DNA of 64,000 nucleotides from Bacteroidales bacterium (GTDB lineage Bacteria; Bacteroidota; Bacteroidia; Bacteroidales; UBA1556): NCBI GenBank assembly GCA_023146135.1, contig JAGLCR010000030.1, positions 1 to 64,000 of the forward strand, read 5' to 3'. Shown piece by piece: positions 1 to 9,352 of this stretch (position 1 is its first letter; each line of letters starts with the position of its first letter). The notes under the pieces were generated by a model. It saw only the letters and a program-made list of their open reading frames with translations, ran no database searches and was not told where the DNA came from. The position numbers and the translations under genes were made by a program.

Positions 1-627
1 TACTATTCCTATAATACCGCATTAATGCTCATCCACCAACAAGCCATTCAAACCTATCATAAATCAATGTTGGTTCCTGGAGCTGAGATTACTCCTTTTC
101 CATTTTTACTTAAGCCACTCGAAAAGGTATTTGACTTTGGTGGCACCATGGGTACCTTGGGAGTTAGTGAAAAGCAAAATGTATTATTAGATAAAAAACA
201 AGATATTAAAGTAGGCTCCATTATCTGTTACGAGTCTATTTATGGCGAATTTGTGGGAAACTATGTACGTAATGGAGCCAACCTTTTGGCAATTATTACC
301 AATGATGGATGGTGGGGAAATTCGCCGGGTCATCGTCAGCATTTTGATTATGCGCGCTTACGTGCCATTGAATATCGGCGTGATGTGATCCGATCAGCAA
401 ATACTGGAATATCAGCTTTTTTTAACCAAAGAGGTGATGATTTTCAAACAAGCAAATATTGGGAATCCGCTGTACTAAAAGGTAAGGCACAACTGCATAC
501 CAAAATGACTTATTATGCTTTACATGGAGATTATTTAGCCAAGACTTCAATATTTATTAGTAGTTTACTAATCCTTATTTTTATATCTCTTAGCTTGAGA
601 AAGATAAGAAATAAGGAAGCTTCCTAG
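1..627 (+). CDS. lnt: Apolipoprotein N-acyltransferase, C-terminal part (5' end outside window)
   Basis: The frame is open from base 1, so the N-terminal membrane helices lie off the window. Lnt adds the third acyl chain to the N-terminal cysteine of lipoproteins at the inner membrane. What remains is the nitrilase-like catalytic domain: the Lys of YHKSMLVPGAE (about residue 21 of the visible part), the catalytic Cys in ICYES (about residue 76), then ITNDGWWGNSPGHRQH and the conserved RAIE/R stretch that closes the domain. One hydrophobic helix (SSLLILIFISLSL) near the end matches the last Lnt membrane segment. The next gene converges on it within 3 bp, and no hairpin separates them. Family assignment is firm because both catalytic motifs and their order are visible. 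Confidence 0.95.
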   Translation, partial: YYSYNTALMLIHQQAIQTYHKSMLVPGAEITPFPFLLKPLEKVFDFGGTMGTLGVSEKQNVLLDKKQDIKVGSIICYESIYGEFVGNYVRNGANLLAIITNDGWWGNSPGHRQHFDYARLRAIEYRRDVIRSANTGISAFFNQRGDDFQTSKYWESAVLKGKAQLHTKMTYYALHGDYLAKTSIFISSLLILIFISLSLRKIRNKEAS

Positions 628-630
628 TAT

Positions 631-1638
631 TTATTCAAATATAAACACTCCAGTACTGATTGTAGAATGGTCATTTCTTAATCTATAAAAATACAGCCCG
701 CTCAAAAGGCTAGCTTTTTCAATTTTCATTTTACTGCTCGTAACACCTCCTATTTTACGCACTTCCTGTCCAAGAGCATTATATACCGACAAACTGTGCT
801 CTTCACTATTTCTGTTGTCAAATTCAAAATTTACAATCTCTTTGGATGGAATTGGATAAACATTAATAGCATCACGAGTACTAATATAAGCTGGCATTGA
901 AGTGTATAACTCCTCAATAGTAATGGAATCAAGAGCACACTTATAAATTTTTACTTCATCAAACACTCCATTAATACGAGTAGAGTTCCCAACTCCGTTA
1001 GCCCACCAATGCTTCCCAATTCCTCCATAACTTCCTAGAGCCTTTACTTTACCCACTGCTCCATTATGTGAAGCTACTTCAGCACCATTATGATAGCCTT
1101 TCAACACTCCATTACTTCCATCATAAACTAATGCAAAATGCTGAAATGCTCCAATCCAAGAACTCATATAAGGTGTAGAACAAGAATAAGTGCCAATATC
1201 AGTCATTAATACATATCTGATAACATTATAATTTTTATCATAATATATGGAAGTGGAAACCGTCCCCATTGCTGGCAAGGTGCCAAATGAAATATAAGTT
1301 TCACCATACTGATAATAGGAATAACTATTGTGCTTTACCCATAAGCTAATGGTAAGATTATATAAACTATCAACAATATTTGGCACTTCAATAAATATGT
1401 CGGATCCGTTCATACCAACGTTTCCAGAGAGCTCATATGCACTATTGTTATTTCCAAGATGACCCCATGTTGAAGATGCACCATGATTAATCGCATGATT
1501 TGCATGCCCACTAGAATCAAGCGTATTGCCCTCAAAAGGATAGTAGGCAATAATACACCTAGGCTCATTCAGTTGAGCAAATGATTTAAATCCAAAAACG
1601 ATTAAAAAGATAAATAATGATAACGATAAAGCTTTCAT
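631..1638 (-). CDS. Secreted LamG-like (concanavalin-fold) protein with T9SS sorting domain
   Basis: About 335 residues. I start at the ATG at 1638 (MKALSLSLFIFL...): it opens directly on a signal peptide ending near FKSFAQ, whereas the upstream in-frame start at 1662 is a TTG that would add eight residues in front. The middle (YYPFEGNTLDSSGH ... FDEVKIYKCALDSITIEELY) has the usual pattern of a LamG/pentraxin-like jelly-roll domain: the AYYPFEGN opening and the DEVKIY closing strand. The last 80 residues (INVYPIPSKEIVNFEF ... SGLYFYRL) are a type A T9SS C-terminal domain, so the protein should cross the outer membrane and be released or anchored at the surface. The ligand is unknown; LamG folds often bind glycans. 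Confidence 0.85.
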   Translation of the reverse strand: MKALSLSLFIFLIVFGFKSFAQLNEPRCIIAYYPFEGNTLDSSGHANHAINHGASSTWGHLGNNNSAYELSGNVGMNGSDIFIEVPNIVDSLYNLTISLWVKHNSYSYYQYGETYISFGTLPAMGTVSTSIYYDKNYNVIRYVLMTDIGTYSCSTPYMSSWIGAFQHFALVYDGSNGVLKGYHNGAEVASHNGAVGKVKALGSYGGIGKHWWANGVGNSTRINGVFDEVKIYKCALDSITIEELYTSMPAYISTRDAINVYPIPSKEIVNFEFDNRNSEEHSLSVYNALGQEVRKIGGVTSSKMKIEKASLLSGLYFYRLRNDHSTISTGVFIFE

Positions 1639-1875
1639 TTTGATACTATGTAAATTAAACAATTAATAACTAACAGGGAATACAAAGGTAAAAAAAACTG
1701 TTTCATTCGGAAAAACTAAGAAATAATTACAATCTTAGATTTTAAAGACACGCTAAACGCTTTTAATATGATACTCCTAAAATAGCCCCGCCGGTTTACC
1801 ACCCTCAGATTCTATTTGGACTTGTAGTTTCGTATCTATTTAAGTTTTTCGGAAACAAAAATATAGAACAAAAAA

Positions 1876-1903
1876 AAGACCGACTCCTAAAGAAATCGGT
1901 CTT
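1876..1903 (-). terminator. Rho-independent terminator after rpsT
   Basis: An 8-bp perfect inverted repeat (AAGACCGA / TCGGTCTT, arms 1876-1883 and 1896-1903, 12-nt loop) lies just past the rpsT stop. Read leftwards it is followed by a T run (A run on the plus strand, 1870-1877). Confidence 0.85.
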
Positions 1904-1928
1904 TTCAATACTCTTGAAATAACAAATA

Positions 1929-2183
1929 TTATGCTAAAGCACTAATTTGTTTAGTAAGTTTTGATTTAAGATTTGAAGCTTTATTCTTGTGAATAATACC
2001 TCGCTTCGCATTCTTATCAATCAATGAAACTACTTTAGGTAGTGTCTCACTAGCTTCTTTCTTCTCTGTCATTTCACGAAACTTACGAATCATGCTACGC
2101 ATAGTACGTGCATAATAACGATTGTGTGTTCTTTTAGTTTCGTTAGTTCTAATTCGCTTAATAGCTGACTTATGATTAGCCAT
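1929..2183 (-). CDS. rpsT: 30S ribosomal protein S20
   Basis: 84 residues, normal length for S20, which binds 16S rRNA early in small-subunit assembly. The N-terminus MANHKSAIKRIRTNETKR, the basic KNKASNLKSKL segment and the helical Lys/Arg-rich composition are diagnostic. The gene follows tRNA-Glu by 33 bp on the same strand with no hairpin between, so the two are probably transcribed together from the promoter at 2334-2363. A terminator hairpin lies immediately downstream. Confidence 0.97.
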   Translation of the reverse strand: MANHKSAIKRIRTNETKRTHNRYYARTMRSMIRKFREMTEKKEASETLPKVVSLIDKNAKRGIIHKNKASNLKSKLTKQISALA

Positions 2184-2216
2184 GTTTTTTCTGTTTTTAG
2201 TTAATTCAAAAAAATG

Positions 2217-2288
2217 TAGTCCGTAGGGGAATCGAACCCCTGTTACCAGGATGAAAACCTGGCGTCCTAACCCCTAGACGAACGGACC
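2217..2288 (-). tRNA. tRNA-Glu (anticodon TTC)
   Basis: The minus strand reads GGTCCGT (acceptor) ... CTAGGGGTTAGGAC (D arm) ... CCAGG-TTTTCAT-CCTGG (anticodon arm, anticodon TTC) ... CAGGG-GTTCGAT-CCCCT (T arm) ... ACGGACT-A. The acceptor pairs over 7 bp with one G-T at its first position. The 3' CCA is not encoded (the DNA continues CATTT), so it must be added after transcription. Confidence 0.96.
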
Positions 2289-2333
2289 AAAAAACAATAG
2301 GATTTCTCCTATTTTTCGGACTGCAAAGATACA

Positions 2334-2363
2334 GTTTAATATATTACCTCCAAATTTATTTTC
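2334..2363 (-). promoter_or_regulatory. Bacteroidota-type promoter for tRNA-Glu/rpsT
   Basis: Minus strand: TTG (2363-2361), 19-bp spacer, TATCTTTG (2341-2334). This matches the -33 TTG / -7 TAnnTTTG pattern of the Bacteroidota primary sigma factor. The tRNA begins 46 bp downstream. Confidence 0.75.
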
Positions 2364-2382
2364 AAAAAATAATAGTTTTTTT

Positions 2383-3075
2383 TCACTCTATATGCGAGTC
2401 GTTCGCTTTATAATTGAATCCCAGCCTTTTACCTGTCTTTAAGCTTATGGACGAGGTAATATTATTCATCTCTTGAACGCTTACCGTTTGCACTTGATTA
2501 TATGGCGGTACCAATAAGTCAAACTCTATGGAGTATTGAATAGCCACTTCCATGATTTTTTCTACATACTCTTTATTAATAACTTGCTCTGAAAAATCAT
2601 TAAACATAAAACCCAACTGATGTTTTCCCTCCACAATGAAGTGCCCTTCTTTGTTCACAAATATTCGCCCAATTAAATAACCTACATCGTTTAGCCTATT
2701 GTATTTGAACGAGTCAGCCAAGAAATTATAAATGCTTATTATTCCACTATATGCACGCATAGGGTCGTCCTTTACATACGAGTTTTGCCATACAGCATGA
2801 TGTCGAGGAAACTCAAATACATTGCTATGCATGGTAGCCAATACTAAATCTCCTGCCACCTTAAACTCCATTTCAAAATCTCCTTTTTCCTTAAAAACAA
2901 CGGGAACCTTTCTCTCCAAACCCGATAAACCCTTGTGCATATCCTTAGCAAATGTTCGCGTAAAGTCTTTCATCAGCTTAAATGTTTCCATGGTGCGGTC
3001 ATACACTTCATACTTTACCACCGATTTTGTGGACAACAGTTTTATTATTTGCGCTCGAGAATCACTATTCCCCAT
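2383..3075 (-). CDS. Conserved hypothetical protein
   Basis: 230 residues, no signal peptide and no membrane helix, so probably cytoplasmic. The sequence is mixed alpha/beta with a charged N-terminal helix (MKDFTRTFAKDMHKGLSGLERKVP) and a stretch FVNKEGHFIVEGKHQLGFMFNDF that resembles a beta-sheet core. I recognise no catalytic motif and give no function. It stands alone: the tRNA-Glu promoter lies downstream of it, and a 370-bp divergent spacer separates it from the next gene. Confidence 0.7.
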   Translation of the reverse strand: MGNSDSRAQIIKLLSTKSVVKYEVYDRTMETFKLMKDFTRTFAKDMHKGLSGLERKVPVVFKEKGDFEMEFKVAGDLVLATMHSNVFEFPRHHAVWQNSYVKDDPMRAYSGIISIYNFLADSFKYNRLNDVGYLIGRIFVNKEGHFIVEGKHQLGFMFNDFSEQVINKEYVEKIMEVAIQYSIEFDLLVPPYNQVQTVSVQEMNNITSSISLKTGKRLGFNYKANDSHIE

Positions 3076-3446
3076 TATTCAAAGCTTTAGATGAAATTAT
3101 TAATTGATTGCTTTATTTTTCAAAAGTACGGTAATTTATGCGATATCCAAAGCCCTTTGTTTAAACCATTATTTCGCAAAGACTTCACTAAACTAATTCG
3201 TTATTTATAACAAATATTGAATTCACCCTCTACCTAAGTTCAATTAGTAAATGCACCTTTTAGAATGTAAATTGCCGCTGTTAGCAAATAACTATATATA
3301 CGAATGATAATTAACATGCATCTGTTAATTTGTTTCGCTAAGGCCTAAAACTAAACATTCAATTTGAATTACCTTTGGTTGGAAATAAAGCGGCATTACA
3401 TTTCGGGTTTCGCTTGGTATAATTATGAATTTCAAGTAGTTAAAAA
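3076..3446. other. Divergent intergenic region
   Basis: About 370 bp between two divergent genes, with no convincing ORF. It is AT-rich. On the plus strand TACCTTTG at 3370-3377 is a -7-type box for the gene at 3447. No TTG sits at the expected 19-bp distance, so this promoter is weaker evidence than the one at 2334. Confidence 0.5.
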
Positions 3447-6182
3447 ATGAGGTTTCTTAAAGTATTTGTTTATTTATTGCTGGCCATTGCACTTATTGCT
3501 GGCAGTTATTTTGGTTGGAAATTTTACGTAAGAGCAAAAGCCCCAGCTCTAGATGCACTATATATATTACCCAAAGATGCAGCGGTAATATTGGCATTTA
3601 ACGACTATCAGGCATTCAATGAAAAGCTTGAATCAAACAACGCTATTTGGCAAAACATCGGTAGTACTTATAATTTGGAAAGTACAAAAGCTAGCTTGGA
3701 TAGTATAATTAATGATTTAAGGAAAAACAATGATTTCCAAACCATTCTAGACCATCCGAATACCAAGCTATACTTATCCTATCACTTTGCTGGCTATAAT
3801 AAATTTGAAACCATATTCAGTATCAGCTTAGCGAATATAGTTGATGAGCGCTTGATAAAAAACTATATTTCGCAAAGCTATCAATTGGAAAGCATCAAGT
3901 TCGAAGATGAAAATATCTATATAATAAACCCAAAAGGCACAAAAACAAAGTATTATCTAACGATGAATTCTGGTGTGATTTCACTTTGCCCTAGCCAAAC
4001 TTCAGCTGAAAAAGTCATTGTCTCAGCCCACTCTTATACACCTGAGTCGAAACAAATGGAACAGAAGATGCTAAAAATGTCGGGTAAAGATATGGCAGCT
4101 AATGTATATATTAACTACAACTTTTTATACCATTTAGTATCATTTTATGCCAATGATAAACTAAAGAAAGAGATTGAGAACCTACGCAACTTTTCGCAAA
4201 AAGCATCATTAGATGTATTACTCCAAAAAGAGCATCTTATTCTTTCGGGATTCTCCATACAAAGCGATTCAACTGAAAGCTTTCTAGGATCGTACCAAGG
4301 CTACGCCCCATCAGTAATTCGTGCAGGCGAAATTCTTCCGTCAAACACTACATTTATGTATTACCAGGGAGCAGAAGGCTTATCTAAGCTATTAAAAGCC
4401 CGTTCAAAAACGAACCTTAGCGAACGAAATGAAAAACAATTGCAACAATTCAAAGCTCGCTACCTAGTTGATGCTGCCGATTATTTTTATCCTTGGATAA
4501 AAGGAGAGCTCGTTTATGCCTTAACAAAAACGAGATCATCAAACCAAAACGAAGGAGCATACGCCCTAATTGAAGCAACCGATATCAGAGAAGCCAAACA
4601 AGCACTTTCCAAACTAACAAAGGCTATCTCGGACATAAAAAACATTACAATTGATACTAACATCACAAATTATCGCTCACACAAGCTTCATTCTATCCCC
4701 TATTCAAATTTACTTCCTTTACTTTTTGGCAATTTCTTTGCTGGCTTAGAAAACACCTACTACACTGAAATAGATAACTATATAGTTTTTGCTAATAGCA
4801 ATTCTGCACTTCAAAAAATAATAGATAATTATATAATTGAACGCACTTTATCAAACAATGAAGCCTTTAAAAATATCATGGAAAACCTGAGTAGCGAAGC
4901 AAACCTATTGATATACTCTAACTTACATTACATTCGCCCAAATATTGATGATTATCTTTCTAAAGAAGGAATAAATCTTTTGCACAACTCTGGATTAGCT
5001 TCTGAGAATTTCGGAGCCCTTGCCATGGAATTTATTAGCAGCAAGGAGGGAACCTATAGCACTTTAGTACTTCAAAATGGTGGTAAGCAAGAAATTGACG
5101 AGCCTATTTCATGGAAAACAGCCTTGGATAGCCCCATTGCCAGTGGGCCATATTGGATTAAGAATCATAAAACAAATAGACAGGAAATAATTATTTTTGA
5201 TAAAGAAAACCTGATGTATCGTATTGATGAAAATGGAAGTATCGCATGGGCAATCCCTGTTTTAGAACCAGCCATAAGCCCGGTTTTCATAGTTGACTAT
5301 TTTCAAAATGGTAAATATCAATATATGTTCAATACTGAGCACTATTTACACCTCTATGATTTGAATGGAAATAAAGTAGCAAATTACCCTATAAAACTAC
5401 CTCAAGCGGCTAGTGCAGCCATGACATTGGTTGATTATGACAACCCTAAAAATTATCGCATACTTATTCCCATGACCGATGGCAAGGTTTATAACTTCAA
5501 AATTGATGGAACGCAAACACCAGGATGGAAATTTCCAGAAATGAAAAACCCAATTCATCAGGCGGTCCAGTTTTTTACTCTTGGCAGTAAAGATTTTTTA
5601 GTTATTTGTGATACATCTGGAAATGTAATCTATGCAAACAGACGCGGTGAGGCTCGTATGGATGCAAAGCTATCCTTTACAAATAACACAAATACTACTT
5701 TCTATAAAAAAGAAAAGAGTGTCCCAAAATCCATTATCACAACTGATTTAATGGGGCGCATTATAAGCATTAGCGCATCAGGAAAAGTGGACAAACTATT
5801 GCTTCGAGAGTTTAGTAAGGAACACACATTCCTCTATTTTGATTTTAATGATGACAATTACAAAGACTACATCTTTTTTGATAACAACACACTGTTTGTA
5901 TTCAATCATCAAAACCAATTAATCCTCAAAAAAGAGTTTGAGCAAGCTATTTCTAGTCGAATTTTAGGTGTAAAAATAAAGACTCAAGAATCAATACGGC
6001 TAGTTTTACATGACCAAGAACATCAAAAAATTCTTTTCATTTCCAGTTTAGGAGAACTAATTGATAGTGAAAAGTACTCTTGCAGCGGACGTTTTATAGT
6101 AGCCGAAGAAAGTATAAAACCACCCGTACTACGCCTAACCACCGCATTTGAACGTATTGTAAGTAGCTTTTTGATTAAATAA
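3447..6182 (+). CDS. Membrane-anchored protein of unknown function with C-terminal beta-propeller-like region
   Basis: 911 residues. One N-terminal membrane anchor (residues about 4-25, VFVYLLLAIALIAGSYFGW) is followed by a large extracytoplasmic part. Residues about 30-540 form a long alpha/beta region that resembles DUF3352-type proteins (LPKDAAVILAF at the start). From about residue 550 the sequence becomes repetitive beta strands with recurring modules such as IIIFDKENLMYRIDENGSIAW, HLYDLNGNKVANYP and LFVFNHQNQLI, as in PQQ/FG-GAP-like propellers. No catalytic residues could be picked out. The next two envelope genes follow on the same strand after 71 bp and then 19 bp, which suggests a shared cell-envelope task. 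Confidence 0.7.
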   Translation: MRFLKVFVYLLLAIALIAGSYFGWKFYVRAKAPALDALYILPKDAAVILAFNDYQAFNEKLESNNAIWQNIGSTYNLESTKASLDSIINDLRKNNDFQTILDHPNTKLYLSYHFAGYNKFETIFSISLANIVDERLIKNYISQSYQLESIKFEDENIYIINPKGTKTKYYLTMNSGVISLCPSQTSAEKVIVSAHSYTPESKQMEQKMLKMSGKDMAANVYINYNFLYHLVSFYANDKLKKEIENLRNFSQKASLDVLLQKEHLILSGFSIQSDSTESFLGSYQGYAPSVIRAGEILPSNTTFMYYQGAEGLSKLLKARSKTNLSERNEKQLQQFKARYLVDAADYFYPWIKGELVYALTKTRSSNQNEGAYALIEATDIREAKQALSKLTKAISDIKNITIDTNITNYRSHKLHSIPYSNLLPLLFGNFFAGLENTYYTEIDNYIVFANSNSALQKIIDNYIIERTLSNNEAFKNIMENLSSEANLLIYSNLHYIRPNIDDYLSKEGINLLHNSGLASENFGALAMEFISSKEGTYSTLVLQNGGKQEIDEPISWKTALDSPIASGPYWIKNHKTNRQEIIIFDKENLMYRIDENGSIAWAIPVLEPAISPVFIVDYFQNGKYQYMFNTEHYLHLYDLNGNKVANYPIKLPQAASAAMTLVDYDNPKNYRILIPMTDGKVYNFKIDGTQTPGWKFPEMKNPIHQAVQFFTLGSKDFLVICDTSGNVIYANRRGEARMDAKLSFTNNTNTTFYKKEKSVPKSIITTDLMGRIISISASGKVDKLLLREFSKEHTFLYFDFNDDNYKDYIFFDNNTLFVFNHQNQLILKKEFEQAISSRILGVKIKTQESIRLVLHDQEHQKILFISSLGELIDSEKYSCSGRFIVAEESIKPPVLRLTTAFERIVSSFLIK

Positions 6183-6253
6183 TTTGGATTTATCAAAACA
6201 ATCTGTATCTTTACTTTCTTAAAAAAGTAATCCTAATTATTAAAGATACATGT

Positions 6254-7903
6254 ATGAGAACTGCACTTCTTAAGTGGGGGTATTTAAAAAAATACCGTTC
6301 CACAATCAGCATATTAAGTATTCTAAGTTTGATATTAGTCGCGAGCTCGTGTCACAAAGACCGACTTCAATTTGACAAAATAGCCGGTGGCAAATGGAGC
6401 CCCGAATTTGCCGTACCCATTGCCTTTGGAAATCTTACAATGGGTGATATAATAGAGGGTAGTGAAAAAACATGGAAAGAGTATCCTGATGGTTTTTTAA
6501 GTGTAATTTATGGAAAAGACAGAGTGTCGAGTATTGGCGATGAAGTTATTAAAATTCCAGACCAGAATAATGACACAACAATAACCATTATTTTACCTCC
6601 TGGCCTACCTGTAGGTGATAGTATAGCCATTAATCTGAGTTTTGATGCAGAGTTTGATGGTAGCGGAAGTAGCGAGCGAATTGATAGCATTCTTTTTAAA
6701 GGCGGTTTTATGGAATATGAAATTAGCACCGACCTTAACCACGACAGTTATATAGAATTAAGGATTCCTAAACTAACCAAAGCTGGAGTACCATTCTACA
6801 AAAAAATAACATTTGATTATAGTGGGGGTAGTTCTAATACTAAGACTATATCTATCCCACTTAAAGATTATTATTTAGTACTAACATCAGGTGGTAGCGG
6901 ACAGCCAAATTTTATCCACCAAGAAATAAAATTGTCAGCAACAGCATTAAACAATCCTAATAACTCACCTTATGATTATACGATAAAGCAAACGATTACA
7001 GATTTGAGCTACTACCTAGTTATGGGTTATTTTCATCAGCATAATATTGATATTGATAAAACTGAAGTTGTAATTGATTTATTTGACAATCAGATGGCCG
7101 GAGCACTTTTTGCAGAAGACCCAAGTCTTAAAATCACACTTAGAAACAGCTATGGATTACCTGCCGATTTAACGTTTACAGAATTGTATGCTGTGCGGGA
7201 TGGCGTAAAACTAAATTTCACAGGAGCTTTATTACCCACATTGAGTATCGGTCATCCAACATTTAATGATATAGGACAAGTTGTAACAACGGAATTTTTA
7301 TTCAATACAAGCAATTCCAATATTAAAGATATTATTGAATTAAATCCTGAAAAGTTTTTCTTTGAGGGTTTGGTTCAAACCAACCCACAAGGTAGTGGTA
7401 TCGATAATTTTGCCTTAGACACAAGCAGTATAGATGTCGATTTAGAATTCGAGCTCCCACTTCATGGCCGCGCTTTGAATTTTGTTTTACGCGACACAAC
7501 CTTTCTTAGCGGTAATGAAGAAGGAGTAGACTCTAAGGGGGTTGAAACCCTTACATTAAGAGTAAAAACAGAAAATCGTTTCCCAATTGATGTAAACTTA
7601 CAGGTGTATATGACCGACTCTTTGAACAATATAATTGATTCGGTTTTTGACGCCGGCGGCAAACTTCTTGATGCCGCTCCAGTAAGTGGCCCACCAGATT
7701 ATCATGTAACATCAAGCGTTGATAATATAACGTATATTACTCTTACTGAAGACCAACTCGATAGTTATAAAAAAGCGCAAAAACTCATTATTGAGGCGCA
7801 TTCTTCTACTACCAATGCAGGTACCGATATTATAAAAATATATACCGACAATGCTGTGCGATTTGAGATATCGGCTAAGGCTAAATACACAAATGATTTT
7901 TAA
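6254..7903 (+). CDS. Large hypothetical lipoprotein
   Basis: 549 residues. A basic N-terminus and hydrophobic stretch end in the lipobox LVASSC (Cys at about residue 33), so this is most likely a lipoprotein. The mature part is beta-rich with many Asn/Asp-Gly turns and several statements of the kind DSIAINLSFDAEF and TTITIILPP, typical of Bacteroidota surface or periplasmic beta-sandwich proteins. I recognise no family. Only 19 bp separate it from the beta-barrel gene at 7923, so the two are almost certainly one operon and may form a lipoprotein-barrel pair; that pairing is inference. Confidence 0.7.
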   Translation: MRTALLKWGYLKKYRSTISILSILSLILVASSCHKDRLQFDKIAGGKWSPEFAVPIAFGNLTMGDIIEGSEKTWKEYPDGFLSVIYGKDRVSSIGDEVIKIPDQNNDTTITIILPPGLPVGDSIAINLSFDAEFDGSGSSERIDSILFKGGFMEYEISTDLNHDSYIELRIPKLTKAGVPFYKKITFDYSGGSSNTKTISIPLKDYYLVLTSGGSGQPNFIHQEIKLSATALNNPNNSPYDYTIKQTITDLSYYLVMGYFHQHNIDIDKTEVVIDLFDNQMAGALFAEDPSLKITLRNSYGLPADLTFTELYAVRDGVKLNFTGALLPTLSIGHPTFNDIGQVVTTEFLFNTSNSNIKDIIELNPEKFFFEGLVQTNPQGSGIDNFALDTSSIDVDLEFELPLHGRALNFVLRDTTFLSGNEEGVDSKGVETLTLRVKTENRFPIDVNLQVYMTDSLNNIIDSVFDAGGKLLDAAPVSGPPDYHVTSSVDNITYITLTEDQLDSYKKAQKLIIEAHSSTTNAGTDIIKIYTDNAVRFEISAKAKYTNDF

Positions 7904-7922
7904 CCCTTAAAACCTTGAAAAA

Positions 7923-9320
7923 ATGACAAAAAAAGGAAACAATCAGATTCTTGGGTTAATCATTATTGCTCTATTTATTTTTGGTATGATACCCTCAAAA
8001 GCATACTCACAATTTGACAATTCACTATACAATATGAAGGTGGTTCCACAAACTAGCCTTTATAACCCCGCCTTTATTTCGCAATATAAATACCACTTTG
8101 GATTCCCTATGCTATCATCTGAAAACTTAGGATTTGGGAGTAGCGGGCCAAAGTATGATGATGCATTTTATCGAAGAGCCGACGATTCAATAGTCGTGGA
8201 TGTGGATGGACTTATTAATTCAATGAACGGTCAAGATGTATTTCACTTTCAGAATATTACTCAGATCCTTAACTTTGGAATAAATATTAAGAAATTCTAC
8301 ATCAGCGCATCAATCTCTGAAATTGTGGATATTGATTTTACCTATAGCAAGCAATTTATGGAGCTACTTGCTTATGGCAATGCCAACATGATAGGTGAAA
8401 CTATTGACATGAGCAAGATGTCGCTAAAAGCCCAACACTATCGTGAATATTCTTTAGGGCTTGCCTATTCTTTCAACAAAAACTTAGATATTGGCGGTAG
8501 AGTGAAGCTTCTTTATGGAAAAGCAGCCATAGACACCAAAAGAATGGATGGCTCTTTCACCACTCTAGAAAATAATTACCATCTTGCCTTAAAATCCAAT
8601 TTAATAATAAATACCTCATTACCTACTAATAAAAAGGATACTAACGAGAGGGTTACTACTACCGATTACTTAATGTATAACGGAAATGTGGGAATGGCTA
8701 TCGACTTAGGTGTAAATTATAAAATGGATAAATGGACATTTTCTGGAAGCGTCCTAGATTTAGGATATATTAATTATGATCGTTATCTTAAAAACTACAC
8801 AAGTGATAATGTGGATTTTACATATACAGGTATTGATGCAGTTGAATTACAAAACCTTAGCGGTGATGCAAGAGATAAACGAATAGAAGAAATAAAAGAC
8901 TCTATTGTCGATATTTTCAAACTAACTGAATCAGCTGACGCTTTCAATGTTCGTCTTAATGCAAAGATATATTTAGCAGTAAATTACCAACTTTCAGAGT
9001 CATCATACATTGGCTTATTAGCTCGTACCGATTTCTATCGAAATAGTTTACACCCCTCTTTCACATTGTCGTTGAACCAAGATTTATCTAAAAATGTAAG
9101 TGTTGTTGTGAGCTATACTATTGCTAATAATAGTTATAAAAATATAGGTTTTGGAATGGCAGTGCGAGTGTCGAAACTTCAATTCTATGTGGTATCTGAT
9201 AATATTTTTGGAACATTCATCCCTGAATTAGTACAGTATACTAATGTACATTTTGGCGTTAATTTTGTGTTCCCTGAAAAAGAGCAAAAGAAAACAATGA
9301 TGGATTTGGAAGAAGAGTAG
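7923..9320 (+). CDS. DUF5723-like outer-membrane beta-barrel protein
   Basis: 465 residues with a signal peptide (LIIIALFIFGMIPSKAYSQ). The mature start FDNSLYNMKVVPQTSLYNPAF and the later alternating amphipathic strands (NLDIGGRVKLLYGKA, KMDKWTFSGSVLDLGY, NVSVVVSYTIANNS, HFGVNFVF at the end) match the DUF5723 outer-membrane proteins of Bacteroidota. It ends with a short acidic tail after the last strand. It is the last gene of a rightward group, and it converges on porT with a 32-bp gap. The function of the family is not known to me. Confidence 0.75.
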   Translation: MTKKGNNQILGLIIIALFIFGMIPSKAYSQFDNSLYNMKVVPQTSLYNPAFISQYKYHFGFPMLSSENLGFGSSGPKYDDAFYRRADDSIVVDVDGLINSMNGQDVFHFQNITQILNFGINIKKFYISASISEIVDIDFTYSKQFMELLAYGNANMIGETIDMSKMSLKAQHYREYSLGLAYSFNKNLDIGGRVKLLYGKAAIDTKRMDGSFTTLENNYHLALKSNLIINTSLPTNKKDTNERVTTTDYLMYNGNVGMAIDLGVNYKMDKWTFSGSVLDLGYINYDRYLKNYTSDNVDFTYTGIDAVELQNLSGDARDKRIEEIKDSIVDIFKLTESADAFNVRLNAKIYLAVNYQLSESSYIGLLARTDFYRNSLHPSFTLSLNQDLSKNVSVVVSYTIANNSYKNIGFGMAVRVSKLQFYVVSDNIFGTFIPELVQYTNVHFGVNFVFPEKEQKKTMMDLEEE

Positions 9321-9352
9321 GGAAAACCATTGTATATATAAGCTCTTGTAAT

